The notes: generated by a model from the sequence alone, not told the origin. DNA of 64,000 nt from Conus ventricosus (GCA_018398815.1 CM031616.1:36353023-36417022), one strand, 5' to 3'; positions 10,867 through 22,478 are shown, numbered from the stretch's first letter. Translations and numbers: made by a program.

Positions 10867-10962
10867 TAAAAGATGATTGTAGTCACCTTTCCTCAGAGTC
10901 ATAGGATGATGGCTACTGTATAGAACTGAAATACAGCCAAACTACCACAGGGTTACCATCTA
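10867..10962 (-). repeat. 5' LTR of the Ty3/gypsy element (96 bp)
   Basis: In element sense it reads TAGATGGTAACCC ... CTTTTA and matches the other LTR apart from a 4-bp indel, a 1-bp indel and about three substitutions. The sequence just inside, TGACGGCCACTGTC, occupies the primer-binding position but does not start with the usual TGG. Priming is therefore unexplained. No TATA-like promoter can be placed confidently in so short an LTR. Confidence 0.78.
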
Positions 10963-10967
10963 GTAAC

Positions 10968-11950
10968 CTTAGTGTAAAATGAACAATGATCACACAGTGA
11001 CCAGTTAGGCCAAAAAGAAGAATAGTTATGGTTACGTTAACATAGCTTCTTAAGAAGAAGAAAAGAAGGGTCGGTTGGTCAACTTAAACTTTTTTGATGA
11101 TGACAATTTAAAAAAAAATGGCGTGCATTTAGCGGACACTCTTTAATGCAGAGTGTTGAATTCTGTGTCAGGGTAGTTTGGCAAATTAACACTTCCACAC
11201 ATGAAAAGCAAGAACTATCTGCCTGATCCCTCCTTTCATCTCCACTTCTTCCTCTTACCCATGCTCATTCATGAAGAAGTTTCAAAATATCTTTCAAAGC
11301 GATGCGGTCAGTATAATAAAGAGAAAAAAAACCCCACTGAGACACGTAGTCCACTTTATTTCGGTCACACAAGGACCAGGACCAGTTGGTCAATTTTTGT
11401 CAATCTGTTTTACTTTTGTTGCATTTTTTTGATAAGGGCATTCTCGTGAAGTTCACAAGAGTCTGAGATCTTGTGTAATTTGAGCCATCTGCTAAAACAA
11501 TACCGCAGATGCGACCTGTGCTATGCAGACTCACTTTTTTTTTCATTAGCTTTTTTCTCTTCTTTTTTTTTTACACTTACTGTTAATATTTTAGTTTTAG
11601 AATTCTATGGATTAGTGTGAAAAGCAAGATGTAAACACACAGAGTTTGTTTTTACAATTGTGCTTGCATCATGCATGAGTTGCAGCAGTCTAGAGCAGTC
11701 TAGATGGTACCCCCACCTTCCCACCCTCACCCCTATTTTTAGCTTTCAATTCTTGTTGAGTGAGAAACTGAGATAGCAGGAAAATAACCTCCCCTTTCAG
11801 GTCTCACTGGCTTAATAAGGAATGCCAGAGTTCATAATCTGTTACCTTCAGGGATTTTTTTTAATTTATTTTTATATTAATGTAATCATCCATGAAAAAA
11901 ATTAGGGTTGGTTAAAAAATAGTTTATCAGATTATTATAAACACAACTAT
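10968..11950. other. Gene-free spacer
   Basis: AT-rich DNA with short A/T runs. An 82-codon frame at 11,201-11,449 (+) has no motif. No splice-bounded exon was recognised. Confidence 0.5.
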
Positions 11951-12015
11951 CTTTCTCTCTCTCTCTGTCTCTCTGTCTCTCTCTCTCTCTCTCTCCTCTT
12001 CCTCTCTCTCTCTCA

Positions 12016-12047
<32 letters not shown>

Positions 12048-12186
12048 TCCCAGAATGTTATTCAGTAGTCAGTATTAATCTGTTATATTTTAGTTATGTC
12101 AGATTTTGCACTTTATTTATTTTTCCCTATACTAAGGGCTGGATAAACAAGGCTAATCTCCCCCCCTCGTTCTCATGAAAACCTCT

Positions 12187-12258
<72 letters not shown>

Positions 12259-12488
12259 TTATGCATTGGATAACAACACTTTGCATCTTTTGGCATTTAA
12301 CACACTATGTAGACACCAACAGTGATGCCCACTGTCTTGGAATATATGGAAAAACGTAAGAAGAAACTTAGGAAGATGAATAATACCTGTAGTGTATCAC
12401 TCACATGATATATACTGTTACATGAACATAATAACTGGTGATGAGGATGAGTTGCGGAATGTTATCACAGACAAATACACACACACAC

Positions 12489-12543
<55 letters not shown>

Positions 12544-12622
12544 CACACACCACACACACACACGCACACCACACACACACACACACACACATGATACAGA
12601 GGCACGCATCCATGCACACATG

Positions 12623-12698
<76 letters not shown>
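11951..12698 (+). repeat. Cluster of (CT)n and (CA)n microsatellites
   Basis: (CT)n at about 11,953-12,042 and 12,188-12,256, (CA)n at 12,476-12,592, and a long (CT)n at 12,624-12,698. All have the pyrimidine or CA strand on +. The open frames here are dipeptide repeats and not genes. Confidence 0.95.
12042..12256 (+). repeat. Dispersed repeat family 2, copy 1, ending in (CT)n
   Basis: Bases from GAATGTTATTCAGTAGTC through CAGATTTTGCACTTTATTT and GGATAAACAAGGCTAATCT to TCTCATGAAAACCTCTGTT recur at 58,203-58,471. Both copies end in a long (CT)n tract. A SINE-like element with a microsatellite tail would look like this. No tRNA-derived head was recognised. Confidence 0.7.
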
Positions 12699-12701
<3 letters not shown>

Positions 12702-13659
12702 CACCTATTGCACACGAATAGAAAATAAGTAGTAGCACCTTTTGTTCCCCTCATTGTTCAGATGTAAAGTCCTTTGTTGAGGTGACTACAACAGACATGG
12801 AATGGTGAAGGATTAACATGAAATTTTAATGTAGTTACTGTGATCTTAAACTGTTAAATATATCATGAGTTCTGCTCTCCAATGTGATATGTAAGCACCC
12901 AGTGCACATCAAGATATTCAAAATATAATGCTCATATAGTGATAGTGTTATTGTTAGAATGCGTAAATAATAAACTTAAAAGCCTGCATGCAACTACTGG
13001 CCAGTCAGTAAATTTTTTTTTAATTTTTTTTTTTTTTTTTTTTGATGACACATTGGGTTATATAACCTTCTATTGTCTAACTACTGTTAACCTCCCACAC
13101 ACCCCTTGCCCCATTCCACCAGTTTGCCATACACTACTTATTATAAGTTATAAACCGACTCATTCAAATCATCCCTATTGATTGACCCTGCAATTGGTTT
13201 CAAAAATGGGTATTTTAAAAGCTTTAACTAGTTTAGGTTCGAATATATATATAAGTGGTTTAGAACTACATATTGAATCTGGTTCCATTCATCTCTTTTA
13301 AAAAATAAAAAAAAAATGGTGTTGAGTGTTAAAATGAATCTAACATGACTGAGGACAATTATTTAGTGGCCCAGGTTCCACTGAATCAGTAACCATGCCA
13401 GTAGAAAAAAAATCTACAAATGCACACAGCACTCTCTAGTCTCTTCAAACTTCATTGGTTAGTAATAGTATTGTTACGGATTGATTTCACACATTCCTGA
13501 AAAGGATAAGTGACCACACAACAGTCAGTATGAACACAAACGACTCAGAAACAGATGCATTCAGTGATTCACAGCAAACTACATCTATTTCTACATTTTA
13601 ATGAAAAATTTAATATGGCATCTAGATGTTTAAAAAAAAATAGAAATAGGGATGAGGGG

Positions 13660-13660
<1 letters not shown>
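12699..13660. other. Gene-free spacer
   Basis: AT-rich, with a T run at 13,014-13,043. No gene or element recognised. Confidence 0.5.

Positions 13661-13721
<61 letters not shown>
13661..13721 (+). repeat. Poly(G) homopolymer of 61 bases
   Basis: An uninterrupted run of 61 G residues. The surrounding polyglycine/polyproline open frames are artefacts of it. Homopolymer length may be inexact because of sequencing limits. Confidence 0.9.
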
Positions 13722-14055
13722 CGTGGTAAGGAATTCAGTAACTGATTTCAAAATTTGTTTGTCGGTTTTGAAAGTAAAGCTAGTAACAGACATGTGCAAT
13801 GAGAGAAAAAAAGTTGGTAGTTACTAAGTTAGAAAGTAAAAGGATTCTCATTTTGTAGCTGCGACCTCAGATTGTATTTGATGCTGCTGGTGACTTGGCA
13901 CAATGGTCTGACATGATCTGATCAGTCTGTCTTCAATACAAAGTGGAAGTATCATGCATCATTTCATAATTGTTTGTGTTGAAGGTGTGGGTGCACTAAT
14001 GGTCTGAAGCTTTGCAACTAATGCAAGAGAAAAAAAAAGTAAGGCTGCAGAATAC

Positions 14056-14444
14056 CTTGCAGTCGGCTGGCTGAACTGCTGTGCTCTTTCTTCTTGGTTT
14101 TCGGCATTGTTCTCTGCCGGGCTTTTTGTGTTGGAGGATGGGGGTTGGGACGACACTTCACCCTTTCGATATGCTCCCTCATATGAAGGTGGATTTGAGT
14201 CTGCTGATGGAAAGTCTGATACAGAGGCGTCATTTCGCGAACGATAGAAGTTGTCGCAGTTGTGCTGCTCTTGGGTGCGGAAGCAGTTGGGCAGGCAGCC
14301 AGGTGTTTCGCTATCATGTTTTGAATCGATGGAGAAGCTGCGTTGACTGTAGGACTGCGACTGTGAAGACTTGCTCCTCTTTATTCTCCGAGCTGCTTGG
14401 ATTCTTTCCCGGCGTTGAGACTGAACTGCGTCAATGTCTTTTGG
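14056..14444 (-). CDS. Candidate internal exon of an unrecognised gene
   Basis: On the - strand an acceptor (CTGTGTTTCAG) ends just before 14,444, and a donor (AAG/GTATTC) follows 14,056. The 389-nt exon is open in the one frame that continues the candidate exon at 17,534-17,598. It encodes 129 residues plus two bases. It begins PKDIDAVQSQRRERIQAARR, a basic helix-like segment, then a Ser/Gln-rich stretch and a polar tail (PADSNPPSYEG is not exact; the readable block is DSNPPSYEGAYRKGE). I do not recognise the family. Composition and codon use look like host coding DNA rather than a transposon. It might instead end at the in-frame stop at 13,959 if the donor is not used. Confidence 0.4.
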
Positions 14445-15288
14445 CTGAAACACAGCAGTCACATGTGTCCATAATTTAGCGTTGTTGCACAGAATGGCTT
14501 TTGAAAGCATAAGATAAGAAATTGTTCAATTTAATTTTAACAATGAAGAACAAAATAAGAGAAACAACAGAAAAAAAAACCTGCAGTATTAATCAGTTGA
14601 TTCATTGTCACACTTTGAGCTAGCCCTAGGATTGACACTGAGAAAGAGAATGTCCCAGAGTTAAGAATGGGCATTATTTGCCGTGTTCAGGGTTGTATTG
14701 TAGGTGACAGATTTTAAGACTTGAAGAAGTCAAAGTGGTACACAATTTGTTTTAAAAAATTGATTTTTTGCTTGCACAAGTTAGTAAAACAGGTTGAACA
14801 GACAGTATGGAGGCTGTTCAAACACAGTTTTGGTCAAATTGAACAAAATTACAATTTTGTTTTTCTATTTTGTGCAAAAGTGTGAATGCTTTATATGCAC
14901 TTAATAGAGTAAAAGTCAAGGGGGGGGGGGGGTTGTTTCCACTTCCGGTCACATGACTGACCTTCAAAAATTATTTTCTGCTGATCCACAACTTTCTTTT
15001 CATTACAGGGAAAAACAAAAAGTGAAACACAAGAGGCACACAAAAGTAATGCATACACAGAAGTAGTGGTTGAGGACTGATACAGCACAATCAACAGAAG
15101 ACTGAAGTACTCAGGTATATTCTTTCATGGGAAAACACTCATAACAGACAAAATGGCACCAAAAAAGTACAAATAGCGTGTAACATGTGTACATATATAT
15201 ATATATGACAGATAACATGTTTTTTAAACAAATGTTGCTCCCCAAGGGGTTGAGCGCCTTTAAAATCATTTTAGGCATTCTAATAATA

Positions 15289-15291
<3 letters not shown>
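14445..15291. other. Putative intron, no gene seen
   Basis: AT-rich sequence lying between the two candidate - strand exons. It contains a short G run (14,922-14,932). No further exon recognised. Confidence 0.4.
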
Positions 15292-15358
<67 letters not shown>

Positions 15359-15398
15359 CTGCAGGTACTGCAGCTTCTCTTTAAACACACATGCACGG

Positions 15399-15431
<33 letters not shown>
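15292..15431. repeat. (AT)n and (AC)n microsatellites
   Basis: (AT)n at about 15,292-15,356, then (AC)n at about 15,398-15,432. Long AT tracts of this kind can extrude cruciforms. Confidence 0.95.
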
Positions 15432-15433
<2 letters not shown>

Positions 15434-16577
15434 ACCACCAACATCATAGATCTACATATAGTACACACATCTGAGTGATACTGATACAGTGATAGCCATC
15501 CTGATCTGAGCACAGTCGGAGCTCCTGGTTCAGTGCAGTGAGTCATAAGAAGCGGGCTCACCCTTTCCGGGATATTATAAAGGGTAATGTAAATCTCACC
15601 TTAGATTTTAAAAAGTACCAACATTTAGAAATTTTTCCAAAAAAAAAATTTCGGGCTGATCTTTGATACCACATTGGCATCAGTGTGCAAACGGCATCTC
15701 TGTCCCTTGTCCTTGAAACAGAGCCAACGTTATTTGGAAAATTAATTTCAGAGCGCAGCGACTGAAGGCGGAAATTGAAGCAAATTTTAAAAAGAAAGGT
15801 TATGAGTTCTGCAAGACGATACAAACAGATTACAGGACAAAACATGATGTATTTCGACCTCTTTGATCTTCTTCAGGCAAAAACAAACAACATATAGGAC
15901 ATCGCAAACGAAGGACGAGCAACCACTTATCTTCTCATACATACTACATGCTCCTATGGTCCCTTCTCAACGGCCTTGATTTCATTCAACACCCATTTTG
16001 TGCCAAATATGAGAAGATAAGTGGCTGCTCATTCTTAGTTTTCATTGTCCTAAATGTTTATTTTTGCCTGAAGAAGACCCAAGAGGTGGAAATGCATCGT
16101 GTTTGTAACTGAGCCATAAAATCCAAACCTGCCATGACTCTTAACATCCTCATTTTCTTTGACGTAGATTTTTAATTTTTCCTTTCAGTTGTGGTTCTAA
16201 GAGACGAGAGTCTGACCCAAATTTTAAGAGAATGAGTAAAAGTAAACCATTTCAAAAAGGCTTGAAATAATTTGTTTGAAAAAGCCATCTCATTGGATGC
16301 ACACTCTGACAATGGTCCAATCAAATGCTTCAGTTTAAAAGTTGTTTGGCTTCACAGAACCTGCATCATTTCTATAGTGAGTAGTTAATGGGTGAGGAGG
16401 CTTTATTATAACAGGTAAAGATGCTCAAAAAAAGTATAGTGCCTTGGTCTGTCCCTATCCAGTACTGCTTACACCCATTCTTATCTTTTAAAAGATAAAG
16501 AAGCTCTGTGGTGAATTCCATGTCATGTACTACTCATACACAGTTTATATCAAACAAAAATTATTTTAGATTGTTGG
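15432..16577. other. Gene-free spacer
   Basis: No gene recognised. A phrase near 15,850-16,110 repeats loosely within itself (GAGAAGATAAGTGG and the TCTTCAGGCAAAAA / TTTTTGCCTGAAGAAG pair in inverted orientation), suggesting an old element with inverted ends around 15,868-16,077, which I could not define further. Confidence 0.4.
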
Positions 16578-16800
16578 GACTTGCATGATGTGACACATAA
16601 ACACTTTACAGGGGACTCCATGAAAACCTTGTTCAGAGAGATGTCCCACTTGATGTGATCTTTGAATTTCTGAAAGAGATTGATTTTTCATCTGAGATTT
16701 TACAGAAAAAAGATTTTTTCTTTTTTCTTATGTGTTTTTAGAAGGTGTATATAAAAAAAACTGTATTGTAAAGGGTTGTGTGAATGAGTAGTTCGTTTTT
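16578..16800 (+). repeat. Dispersed repeat family 1, copy 1
   Basis: It begins GACTTGCATGATGTGA and continues with GACTCCATGAAAACCTT, GATGTCCCACTTGATGTG, ATTTCTGAAAGAGAT and GGGTTGTGTGAATGAG. The same blocks in the same order occur at 30,076-30,396 (+) and 26,503-26,757 (-), and in part at 57,272-57,395 (+). This copy lacks the 3' part with CAGCCCTGATATGGCCC. The ends and class of the family are unknown. Confidence 0.75.
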
Positions 16801-17129
16801 TTTCTTATCCCATGCCACTTCTCAGTGTATATTGGGGTAAGAAAAAAACGGATGTATGTCCTGCCATCTCCCAAATCCACAGCCTAGCATCTACAGTGCA
16901 AGTAGCTGTCTTGCTTCAATGGCCACATTTAGTTACAGCACAAGGATCAATTGACCACCTTTGCTGTATGAAAAACAGAAGACTTATGAGTAGGGGTAGC
17001 CCTTCAGTGATGTAGAGGAAGAGGATGATGTGGGAAGGTCAGTAGAAACTATGAAATCGTTTTCTGAGTGATGTAATAACACTGAGTCAGTGAGTGTTAC
17101 TGTTACATAATGTAGACACCCTTTCAGGT

Positions 17130-17131
17130 TG

Positions 17132-17192
<61 letters not shown>
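17130..17192 (+). repeat. (CT)n microsatellite
   Basis: About 60 bases of uninterrupted CT repeat. Confidence 0.95.
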
Positions 17193-17195
<3 letters not shown>

Positions 17196-17533
17196 TTTTT
17201 GTCTTTCAATAACAAAACTAAACATTTTAATACAGAGTAAGAATTTTTAGATTTGTGTAGGAAGTTTAGTTAATCTGGATTCTTTGGCATCATGCATATT
17301 TCATTACTTGTATGTGCGCATATGTCACTGCTGTTGTTCTAAATAGAGGAAGAGGTACACAGTCCAGCCGGAATTATATAATCTGATCTGCGTTGTCAAA
17401 AGTGACAAAACTAACATACATCAGTGAATAGCTGGGTTTAAAAAACATGAAGCAAAATCAACAATCAAACAGTAGCATTGCATGTATACACCGCTGTATG
17501 GAACAATTTAACATTTTATTAACAAGTACCTAC

Positions 17534-17598
17534 CTTAACCTTGCTTGGTGGTTTGTAAATTGAACTCCTTGGATTCATGTTTACATAGTCAGATAGAG
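17534..17598 (-). CDS. Candidate 5' coding exon of an unrecognised gene
   Basis: On the - strand an acceptor (CTTAATTTCAG) precedes 17,598, and a strong donor (AAG/GTAGGT) follows 17,534. The 65-nt exon has 20 bases of leader, then ATG at 17,578 and 15 codons, MNPRSSIYKPPSKVK, ending in phase 0. The next candidate exon (14,444 down to 14,056) starts in phase 0, so the two join without a shift. The presence of an acceptor implies a non-coding exon further right on this map. A stop codon in the leader (TAA of TATGTAA) supports the ATG as the true start. Family unknown. Confidence 0.42.
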
Positions 17599-18349
17599 CT
17601 GAAATTAAGTAAGACATTTAGCAAGCACATCGAACCCGATTCAAAAAGTATGTTGGTAACTTTAAAAATAGATTGATTAGTGACAGAAAAATATGTTCTT
17701 TTCCACCACATGTCGGCCAGCTAAAATCATGGTAAAGAAACAGACTATTGCTGTGCTGCTCAGGCCTTCCATGATTGTGTCTGGTGGTCACTTGATGACA
17801 ATGTGGTTTTGACGATGTGGCATCAACAGTTCTAAGACTGTTGCTGACCACTTCCAAGTACCTAACTCAAGTTGTGAGCTTTCACACATGGGCATTGGGT
17901 AGTTGTTTTATGGAATTTCACTGCTGCCATTCATTGATTCACAAATTCATGTGGTCATTTCACCACTGTACTTAGTTCTGTAGCTTCACAGAGAAACATT
18001 TTCACTTCGTCACAGACTATGTGTCCAAACAAGAGCTGCGTGCTGCCAGGACAGGAGAAGCTGAGTGTGCCATCTCGCAACTTGCTGGTGTATCCCGCCA
18101 TGCAGCAGTTGACTGCTGTGTGACTGAGAACAGTACAGTGATGGCAGGGGCAAGACTAGACGGGAAAATTGCCTCTGACATGGAACTACCTCTCCCTGGC
18201 AAGGAGAGGCATCCCTGATCACAGTTGCTCTTGACAGGAATTAGACACGTGGGGAGTCCCCAGCCTGCCCTGGCACCAGTGGAAGTCAGAATAATGTATC
18301 AGGGAATCAGAGACACTCAGTGTACTGTGAAGCCGTCAGTCATTGCCAA

Positions 18350-18382
<33 letters not shown>

Positions 18383-19320
18383 GAAACTAGAGTGTTCTCT
18401 GGTGCGCTTAGGAAATGGTTCGGTTGATGGTTTATGACAAGGAACATGTGGAAGTGATTTTTTTCTTCTCTTGTCGGGTCTAGAGAAGTTGGCAGGTCTA
18501 GAGAAGTTGGCGGTCTGGGACTTTGATGAAGTTTGCCGGTGTTTCTGGTGTGTGGGTTTGTTGCACAGCCTGGCTGAGGCCCAGGTTTCAGTGTATTCTG
18601 AATGATGCCGATGTTCTTGATCCTTTTTGAACTTACTGATAGCAGGTCTTCATTTTTTTTTCTTGCAAACCGCCAGTTTCTTCATGGCAGTACCATAGTT
18701 TACCTCTTTAATAAATAGGAAGATGCTTCACAAATTTGACTGGAGATTCTTCTGCAGAATCTGCTGGAAATTTTTTACCAGCTGTCAGCTCCATTTCAGA
18801 GCCTATGGAAACTTTTTGTTTTTATTTTCATCATAATTAATCATTAATTATTAATGCTTGATGTCTGGAAAAATTTTGTTTCCTGTACATTTGCAAATAG
18901 TGCATAATTAGTGTTAAAAAGTTTCGGTGTGAAACTCTTAAATGCTCATTTGGCAGAATATTTGCTGTCAGTGTATGTTGTGTCTATTATATTTATAATG
19001 TGTGTGTGTTGATTTGTTTCTGTTTCTTTTGTTTGTTTTTGAGAGTGAAAGAAAGGTGGTGTTCATGGTGAATAGAAATCATGTTTATTGTTAAAGTGAA
19101 AGGGCAAGAGTGCATCACTTCATGCACTGTTTGTGCAGGGCAGAACGGCTTGTGAATCACTAAATGGCTGTCTGCTGACATTTGCGATGTTGTGTTCTAT
19201 TATCTTTGGAATTGCTCAAAAGGCTTTCATTATTTTCAATCATTGTTGATGTTGAGAACAGTTGGAACAGTTGAATGGGAGTGTTAAATCCCATCCATGT
19301 ATACACATAAGTTAGTGTGC

Positions 19321-19362
<42 letters not shown>

Positions 19363-19495
19363 GAAAATTACTCATTTTTGTCAAAAGCTATATTTTGATA
19401 AAAGTCTGATTATGGGAGAGAAACTTCAGAAAGGCCCTATTTTTGTCTTTATTTATGGTCCCCCCCCCCCCCTCCTCTGTCTGTCTGTCTGTCTG

Positions 19496-19538
<43 letters not shown>

Positions 19539-19678
19539 CTCTTCTCTCTCTCTCTCTCTGAGTTTCTCTCTCTCTCTCAGAGCATGCTTATTTGATCATT
19601 AATGCACAAATGAAGCCAGGTATTGGGAAAGAAGAAAAATTATTGTATGTCTCTAGTTTTTCTTGTCTCTAATTTCAG
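17599..19678. other. Gene-poor stretch with homopolymers before the first SNRNP70 exon found
   Basis: It holds poly(G) at 18,350-18,381 (32 G), (AG)n at 19,324-19,359, a C run at 19,461-19,472 and (CT)n at 19,499-19,560. I looked here for the N-terminal exon(s) of SNRNP70 and for a 5' leader exon of the - strand gene and could identify neither. Frames at 18,010-18,437 have no recognised motif. Confidence 0.5.
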
Positions 19679-19741
19679 GATCCCAAAGACACGCCGCCAC
19701 CAACTAGAGTGGAAACAAGGGATGAAAGAAAAGAGAGGAAG
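19679..19741 (+). CDS. SNRNP70: SNRNP70 exon: linker before the long helix
   Basis: The acceptor is TCTAATTTCAG and the donor is AAG/GTAAAA. The 63-nt exon is in phase 0 at both ends and encodes DPKDTPPPTRVETRDERKER plus K. The D-P-x-D-x-PPPTR-x-ETR-x-ER pattern is diagnostic of the U1 snRNP 70 kDa protein, just before the long helix that leads to the RNA recognition motif. In the family this N-terminal region wraps the Sm core and helps recruit U1-C, while the RRM binds stem-loop 1 of U1 snRNA. The preceding exon, which should end in the codons for F-E, was not found. Confidence 0.93.
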
Positions 19742-20519
19742 GTAAAATTTATTTTCTCACATGAAAACACGCTTATTCAGTTATTGAGATGGACACATGT
19801 ATATCCTACTCTGATTCATTGACCAACCATCCAGTGTGTTGAACTACTTTGTAGTGAGGGGAAACAAATGCAGGCTAAAAATCCTGTCATGACTTGGCAA
19901 AGAGTGAAAAGTAGAAAGGAAAAAGAAAGGGGAGAGGGGAGTTGATTATGAGAGAAAAATGGGGAATTAAAAAAACTAGGGCCACAACAGTATAAGTATA
20001 TAATAAAATCTTTCACTAGCAGCATGGCATATTAATATTGAGTCATTCATAGTCCATGTGTTGACAACAGAATCATTCATATCACCTGCTCAGAGGTCTG
20101 TTGATTGCAATGATTAAGATCATCAATGAGACACAGCTGATTGTGTATGAGTACTTTCTTGGTATTAAATGGATATATATATATACACAGTCTGTGATTC
20201 TGTGGTAAATTCTCAATGGCCAAAGGTTCAAAAACAGACCCCAATGAAAGGTAGAAAACTAAAATGAGCAGAAACCTCTGTAAGGAAGTAAGTTACAGAA
20301 AAATGAAATCAGTTGTTGCCAGGTAACCATGATAGCATGTCTGGCCTTCAGACAAAACAACAATGGTTGATATGTTTAGCTGTGTGTACCATGCCACCAA
20401 ATATTGTATAACTTGCAGCCCAAGTGCTGCTGATACCCTTTTGGAGAGCAGGGTTCCTGCTCCCTCCTTCACCTGTCCCTCCCTTCTCTCCCCTCCATCA
20501 GTTCCGACCCCATCATCTG

Positions 20520-20592
20520 TCAAGTTACAGCCCTGATGTGGCCCTCTGCAGTCGGCTGGGCTATAAAGCAACATTATCTTATCTTATCTGTC
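20520..20592 (+). repeat. 3' end of dispersed repeat family 1
   Basis: CAGCCCTGATGTGGCCCT, then GGCTGGGCTATAA and GCAACATTATCTTATC, ending in short CTTAT repeats. It matches the 3' part of the copy at 30,076-30,396 and the shorter tails at 25,378 and 31,520. Confidence 0.7.
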
Positions 20593-20638
20593 AAGTTTTA
20601 CTGAGAACTCTGACTGCTAAAGATTGATTTGATCTTTC

Positions 20639-20639
<1 letters not shown>

Positions 20640-20678
<39 letters not shown>

Positions 20679-20964
20679 TAGACAATCTGATATTGTCTTT
20701 CAGCCAAAAGTTTGTTTGCTCATGTTACTATTACACAGGTGTGTCCTCATAAAGTGAGGTGACTGGTGCCTCCAGCACAGTGAAATGCAGGAGCCTGTTG
20801 GACACCAGTAGGTTAGCTGTTGTGTTATTTATTGCATGTAAATCTGTCTCTTTCTTGTTCAGGATTAGATTTGTCTTTTTCCCTACTGGATAAAGGTTCG
20901 AAAAGGTTAGGCTGTTATAAAACTAGATCTAGAACAGTGCCAGCCGCCCCTTGCCTCCTTCTCT

Positions 20965-21027
<63 letters not shown>
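20640..21027 (+). repeat. (GT)n and (CT)n microsatellites in the first SNRNP70 intron found
   Basis: (GT)n at 20,640-20,678 and an interrupted (CT)n at 20,961-21,027. The CT tract ends about 175 bp before the next exon. Confidence 0.95.
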
Positions 21028-21031
<4 letters not shown>

Positions 21032-21203
21032 AAATAGTGTAGCTGAAAACTGTTAAAGGGAAAACATTCTGTTCACTACATGAGTACATCTGTTTTGCAT
21101 CCCTTTGTCGCAGGAAATGTGGAAATCTTTATTTTGCTTGTGTACGGTACAGTTGTATAATTTCTTTTGTATTATTGTAAACTTCTTTTCCTTTTTTTTT
21201 CAG

Positions 21204-21258
21204 CGCAAGGAACGCCAAGAACAGCATGCTTACAAACTGGAACAGGATCTTGCTCTAT
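21204..21258 (+). CDS. SNRNP70: SNRNP70 exon: charged helix leading to the RRM
   Basis: The acceptor is a T-rich tract ending CAG and the donor is CTAT/GTGAGT. The 55 nt begin in phase 0 and encode RKERQEQHAYKLEQDLAL plus one base. That base (T) joins GG of the exon at 34,339 to make TGG, the tryptophan that precedes D-P-x-N in this protein family. The segment corresponds to the long alpha helix before the RRM. The intron upstream is 1,462 bp, and the downstream intron is 13,080 bp. Confidence 0.93.
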
Positions 21259-22380
21259 GTGAGTATTTAATCAACCTTTTTTTTCTTTGTATTAAAGAGA
21301 GATGTATTGGTAATCCTGTGATATTCCTAACACACACATGTCAAACATTCCTTGTTCTGAACCTTTTACCTAATAAAAATATTAAAATATATTCTCTGTG
21401 TTGGTGTTATGGGGCACAAAAGTTAGAAAAAGAGAAAAAATTTTCATGAGCTAGGACCCCAAATAGGATCTATGTTGTATGATTGCTTTCATTAAATAGT
21501 GCAAAGGAAAATCTGAGAACTCTTTTAAGATTGCTGTCACCATGCATTGGCATGCATGCAGACAGGAACAGCAGTCTTACTGTTAGCATGGCTTGTCTTG
21601 AAAAGGAAAAAAGGGAGGTGCTTGATTTGGAGAGTCTTTATCCTCTGTTGGGAGGTAGATCTAGTATCTATAGAGAAAGACTAAAATGTTCCCGAAAAAA
21701 GGAGTCTGTAACTATGAGTTACAGTATCTGTTGGGGAAAACATTTTTTCTTGAAAAGTGTTTGAAGCAAGGATGTCTTTTTTTCAGTTAGTAGAAGATAG
21801 ATCTAATAACTTACAGGAACTTACCAGGGTAAGAAAGACAGAAAAGTTTTTTAAAAAGAAAAAAAAAACAGGTCTTTAAAGTAGGAGAGGTTTCACTGTA
21901 CTGACACTTTAGTCTTATTATGATAGTGTAAAAGAACTTACTAAAAAGATATTTTGTTGTTGTTAAAGAAACGGATTTCAAATGTAAATAGTGAGGATTA
22001 CGTTTCCTCCATAAACTTGTAATCATTTCCATGTCCATGATAAGCACACAAAGACACCATAAGATCCTCCAAACACCTGATCTCATTCAGTCACTGTCTC
22101 ACAATATGTAGTATGGACTCAGACTTGTATGAGGTCCTTCTTCTGAAACCTGAAACCTGATCCCTTACGCTGAAGAATTTGTGTGCATGTATTTAAAAAG
22201 GTGTGTTGGTGAAGTCAAAGAATCTGTATGCTGATGAATTATAAATATACATGGTGAGTTTAATAATAAAGGGGTGAAAAAAGTCAATACCCTGTTAGGT
22301 ATCATTGCATGTTTTTGATTTTATGTTGATTGCACTTGTGCCGTACGTCCAGGCATCATTAAACATCTCTTTCTCACACA
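21259..22380. other. SNRNP70 intron, 5' part, no gene seen
   Basis: Intronic AT-rich DNA. A 93-codon frame at 21,483-21,764 (+) has no recognised motif. No transposon ends were identified. Confidence 0.5.
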
Positions 22381-22420
22381 CACTCTCTCTCTCTCTCTCT
22401 CTGTCTCGCTCTCACTCTCT

Positions 22421-22478
<58 letters not shown>
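22381..22478 (+). repeat. (CT)n followed by a 56-base poly(C)
   Basis: (CT)n at 22,381-22,403, then an uninterrupted C run at 22,423-22,478. Open frames around it are polyproline/polyglycine artefacts. Confidence 0.95.

Larger units (their letters stand above)
6290..10962 (-). mobile_element. Ty3/gypsy LTR retrotransposon, 4.67 kb, degenerate, very short LTRs
   Basis: Direct repeats at 6,290-6,380 and 10,867-10,962 flank gag and pol remnants in the order gag, zinc knuckle, reverse transcriptase, RNase H, integrase on the - strand. The pentamer GTAAC lies immediately outside both repeats (6,285-6,289 and 10,963-10,967), a 5-bp target duplication typical of Ty3/gypsy integration. A purine tract abuts the inner edge of the 3' LTR. 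Domain order with integrase last places it in Ty3/gypsy rather than Ty1/copia. All frames are broken by stops and shifts, so it is a dead copy. The two LTRs differ by about 3 substitutions and 2 indels in some 91 aligned bases. Confidence 0.88.

Noticed and set aside
12392..12754. Open frames of 67-117 codons made of His-Thr, Ser-Leu, Arg-Glu or Cys-Val dipeptides
   Set aside because: They are direct translations of (CA)n and (CT)n; the same applies to those near 23,000, 24,500, 27,200, 28,300, 31,800, 32,300-32,900, 45,700, 50,700, 53,250, 56,600 and 57,100.
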